Below are positions 6,250 to 7,678 of a DNA stretch of 7,678 nucleotides, piece by piece (position 1 is the stretch's first letter; each line of letters starts with the position of its first letter). The notes under the pieces were generated by a model that had not been told where the DNA came from, searched no databases, and worked only from the letters and a program-made list of their open reading frames with translations. This DNA comes from Bacteroidota bacterium. GTDB lineage: Bacteria > Bacteroidota > Ignavibacteria > Ignavibacteriales > Melioribacteraceae. The stretch lies in the NCBI GenBank assembly GCA_021814855.1, contig JAKAHQ010000072.1:1-7678 (forward strand), in the 5' to 3' direction. The translations under genes were made by a program, and so were the position numbers.

Positions 6250-7678
6250 GTTAAATCCTTTAGCTACACCAAAATCAAATGTAGAACTGTTTGCCGAACC
6301 GCAATCCACTTTAACTGTAATTGTTAATGTTGCAAATGCTCCGTTAGCAAGGTTTCCTACAGTCCACAATCCGGTTGTGTTATCGTAAGTTCCTTGAGAT
6401 GGCGTACTGCTTACATAAACCAATCCAGCCGGCAATTGATCCATAACTTGAACATTCGAAGCGTCGTTAGGACCAAGGTTAGTTGCCTTAACTGTGAAAG
6501 TAACATTTTGATCGCACTGCGGATTCGGATTGTCGACAATTTTTTCAATTTTAATATCAGCTTTACTTTGCTGGCATACTACGTTTACAGTTACGCTGCT
6601 TTCATCAATTACCGTCGCGGATCCGTCAATCGGGTGTCCTTCGGCTCTGGCAGTATTCGTAATTTGACCACAATCTTTATCGCTTGTAACGTATGTTTCC
6701 GTGAATGAAGTAGAAGCTCCTGCGTCGAGCACATCAATGTGTTTAAGTATATTGTTTCCGGCTAACATTTGATCATAAATGTCTATTCCGCCATGCAACT
6801 GAATATCGCCGCAGTTTTCTACTGCAAACGTATATGTTATTGTTTCACCTTTATTGTATGAATCTTTATCTGCTGTTTTTGTAATGCTTACACAAGTTTT
6901 ATAGAAACCAAAATCAAGACTTAAATCGTCGCCGCAATTAACAGTTGTATTTAACGAATCGCTGTTATTTTGAGAAGCGTACCATTTTGTCTGCGAGTTG
7001 CTGTATAAAGCGCCGCCTAACTGGAAGTTAGAAGCAGCAACTCTAACTTTGTAAGAACCGTTCGGAAGATTCGGGAATGAATAATGACCAGTTTGATCTG
7101 TAATTGCACTTGCAAGTACGGTATTATTTTGTACTAATTCTACCTTAACGCCTGGTATTCCGAGTTCGCCGCTGTCTTGAATACCGTTATGGTTTTTATC
7201 ATGCCATACAAAATCGCCGATTGTATTTTGGCAAGCGCTTGAACAATCGACATTAACCGTAACGCTCGATATACTTGTTACAGTGGCCGAGCCGTCTACA
7301 GGATGACCATCGGCTTGAACTGTATTTACCAAATCTCCGCAGTCTTTATCGCTTGTGGTGTAAGTTCTTGTAAAGGTTGTATCACCACCAGGATTGAGTA
7401 AATTAATATGCAGCAATTTATGATCGCCGGAAGAAACCAATAGTTGATCATAAATATCTATTCCGCCGTGCAGCTGAATGTCGCCGCAGTTTTCAACTTT
7501 AAATGTATAAGTAACAATATCGCCTTTTTTGTAAGAAGCTTTATCAGCGGTTTTTGTAATTCCTATGCATGTTTTATAATAACCGAAATTGATTGACAGA
7601 TTATCGTTGCAGCTTAAAGTAGTATTTACTGAACCGCTGTTTTTAGTGTACCATTTAATTTGCGCTGTGTTATAGAAT
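6247..7678 (-). CDS. Surface adhesin-like repeat protein (SdrD_B and DUF11 domains), start beyond the right edge
   Basis: The frame is open to the right edge (first full codon at 7677), giving 476 visible residues with no start. In order: the end of an SdrD_B-like domain (1-37), a DUF11-like repeat (about 35-145), a complete SdrD_B-like domain (149-262) with the Ca-loop-like DKNHNGIQDSGE at 160-171, a second DUF11-like repeat (260-368), and a canonical DUF11 domain (373-459, with NPNPQCDQNVTFTVKATNLG and LPAGLVYVSSTPSQG). These are immunoglobulin-like beta-sandwich modules that build stalks of secreted adhesins. Cys residues sit at matching places in the two repeats (YKTC, ENCGD, DKDCG, VNV-x-C), which suggests disulfides outside the cytoplasm. 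A TTG at 7438-7440 is only an internal Leu codon, since the homology continues upstream. The frame ends at the TAA at 6247 in the opening of the next domain, so the encoded product would lack the T9SS sorting domain and could not be anchored normally. Confidence 0.85.
   Translation of the reverse strand, partial: FYNTAQIKWYTKNSGSVNTTLSCNDNLSINFGYYKTCIGITKTADKASYKKGDIVTYTFKVENCGDIQLHGGIDIYDQLLVSSGDHKLLHINLLNPGGDTTFTRTYTTSDKDCGDLVNTVQADGHPVDGSATVTSISSVTVNVDCSSACQNTIGDFVWHDKNHNGIQDSGELGIPGVKVELVQNNTVLASAITDQTGHYSFPNLPNGSYKVRVAASNFQLGGALYSNSQTKWYASQNNSDSLNTTVNCGDDLSLDFGFYKTCVSITKTADKDSYNKGETITYTFAVENCGDIQLHGGIDIYDQMLAGNNILKHIDVLDAGASTSFTETYVTSDKDCGQITNTARAEGHPIDGSATVIDESSVTVNVVCQQSKADIKIEKIVDNPNPQCDQNVTFTVKATNLGPNDASNVQVMDQLPAGLVYVSSTPSQGTYDNTTGLWTVGNLANGAFATLTITVKVDCGSANSSTFDFGVAKGFN
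6574..6900 (-). repeat. DUF11-like repeat, copy 2
   Basis: This encodes KTCVSITKTADK, VENCGDIQLHGGIDIYDQ, TSDKDCGQ and GHPIDGSATV to VTVNVVC. It is two codons shorter than copy 1 in the loop after IYDQ. Each repeat is preceded by an SdrD_B-like domain, so the true repeat unit is the pair, about 225 residues. More copies probably lie beyond the right edge. Confidence 0.75.
6892..7233 (-). other. SdrD_B-like domain with Ca-binding-like loop
   Basis: The encoded domain begins NTIGDFVWHDKNHNGIQDSG and continues with ELGIPGVKVELV, TDQTGHYSFPNLPNGSYKVRV and a final strand DDLSLDFGFYK. The loop D-x-N-x-N-G-x-x-D and the transthyretin-like strand pattern T-D-x-x-G-x-Y-x-F-x-x-L match the B-repeat family of Sdr-type surface proteins. 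In that family the loop binds calcium and stiffens the stalk. Confidence 0.8.
7243..7575 (-). repeat. DUF11-like repeat, copy 1
   Basis: This encodes the unit from KTCIGITKTADK through VENCGDIQLHGGIDIYDQ, TSDKDCGD and GHPVDGSATV to VTVNVDC. Copy 2 lies 675 bp further along the gene, separated by one SdrD_B-like domain. About two thirds of the residues match by eye, with many synonymous base differences, so the duplication is not recent. Confidence 0.75.

Noticed and set aside
4469..6708. Several plus-strand open frames opposite the surface-protein gene
   Set aside because: They are antisense shadows of a gene with strong domain evidence; their translations show no recognisable domain.
7438..7440. 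TTG as a true start of the repeat protein
   Set aside because: The frame stays open to the right edge and the residues before it (ENCGDIQLHGGIDIYDQ) match the second repeat copy, so this is an internal Leu codon.

Overview
The window looks like the chromosome of an AT-rich member of the Bacteroidota/Chlorobiota/Ignavibacteriota group, with Ignavibacteria the best guess. The main reason is the C-terminal domain of the large surface protein, which opens with NYPNPFNPTTTIEFSIP. That is the type IX secretion (T9SS) sorting-domain form I associate with Ignavibacteria. The taxonomic call is inferred from motif style, not from a marker gene.

Layout, left to right. Positions 1-177 (minus strand) hold the first 59 codons of a glutamate dehydrogenase that runs off the left edge. 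Positions 178-676 are an AT-rich gap with no convincing gene; it holds a perfect 16-bp palindrome upstream of the dehydrogenase and a GC-rich hairpin with a T tract that may end the next gene. Positions 677-2239 (minus) encode an NAD(P)-dependent aldehyde dehydrogenase with complete active-site motifs and a C-terminal extension. Positions 2339-2758 (plus) encode a small protein with a TerB-like pattern, divergent from the aldehyde dehydrogenase. It converges, with a 3-bp gap, on an exported protein at 2762-3997 (minus) that carries a Ca-loop-like DVTGDG motif and a TGGSGG motif. Positions 3998-4215 contain three consecutive hairpins, one of them a strong rho-independent terminator for the gene to its right.

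Positions 4216-7678 (minus) are filled by what looks like one very large secreted surface protein whose start lies beyond the right edge. In protein order the visible part has the end of an SdrD_B-like domain, a DUF11-like repeat, a full SdrD_B-like domain with a Ca-binding-like loop, a second DUF11-like repeat, a canonical DUF11 domain, a choice-of-anchor A domain, a Gly/Asn linker, a probable seven-bladed beta-propeller and the T9SS sorting domain. The main finding is that a single TAA at 6247-6249 splits this gene. The frame is the same on both sides, the homology runs straight through, and the stop falls at the start of the choice-of-anchor A domain. The downstream half has no good start and no signal peptide. 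This is best read as a recent nonsense mutation or a sequencing/assembly error, not as two genes.

Apart from adjacency, the metabolic genes (glutamate and aldehyde dehydrogenases) and the surface genes show no clear functional link. I saw no RNA gene, insertion sequence, CRISPR array or phage feature.
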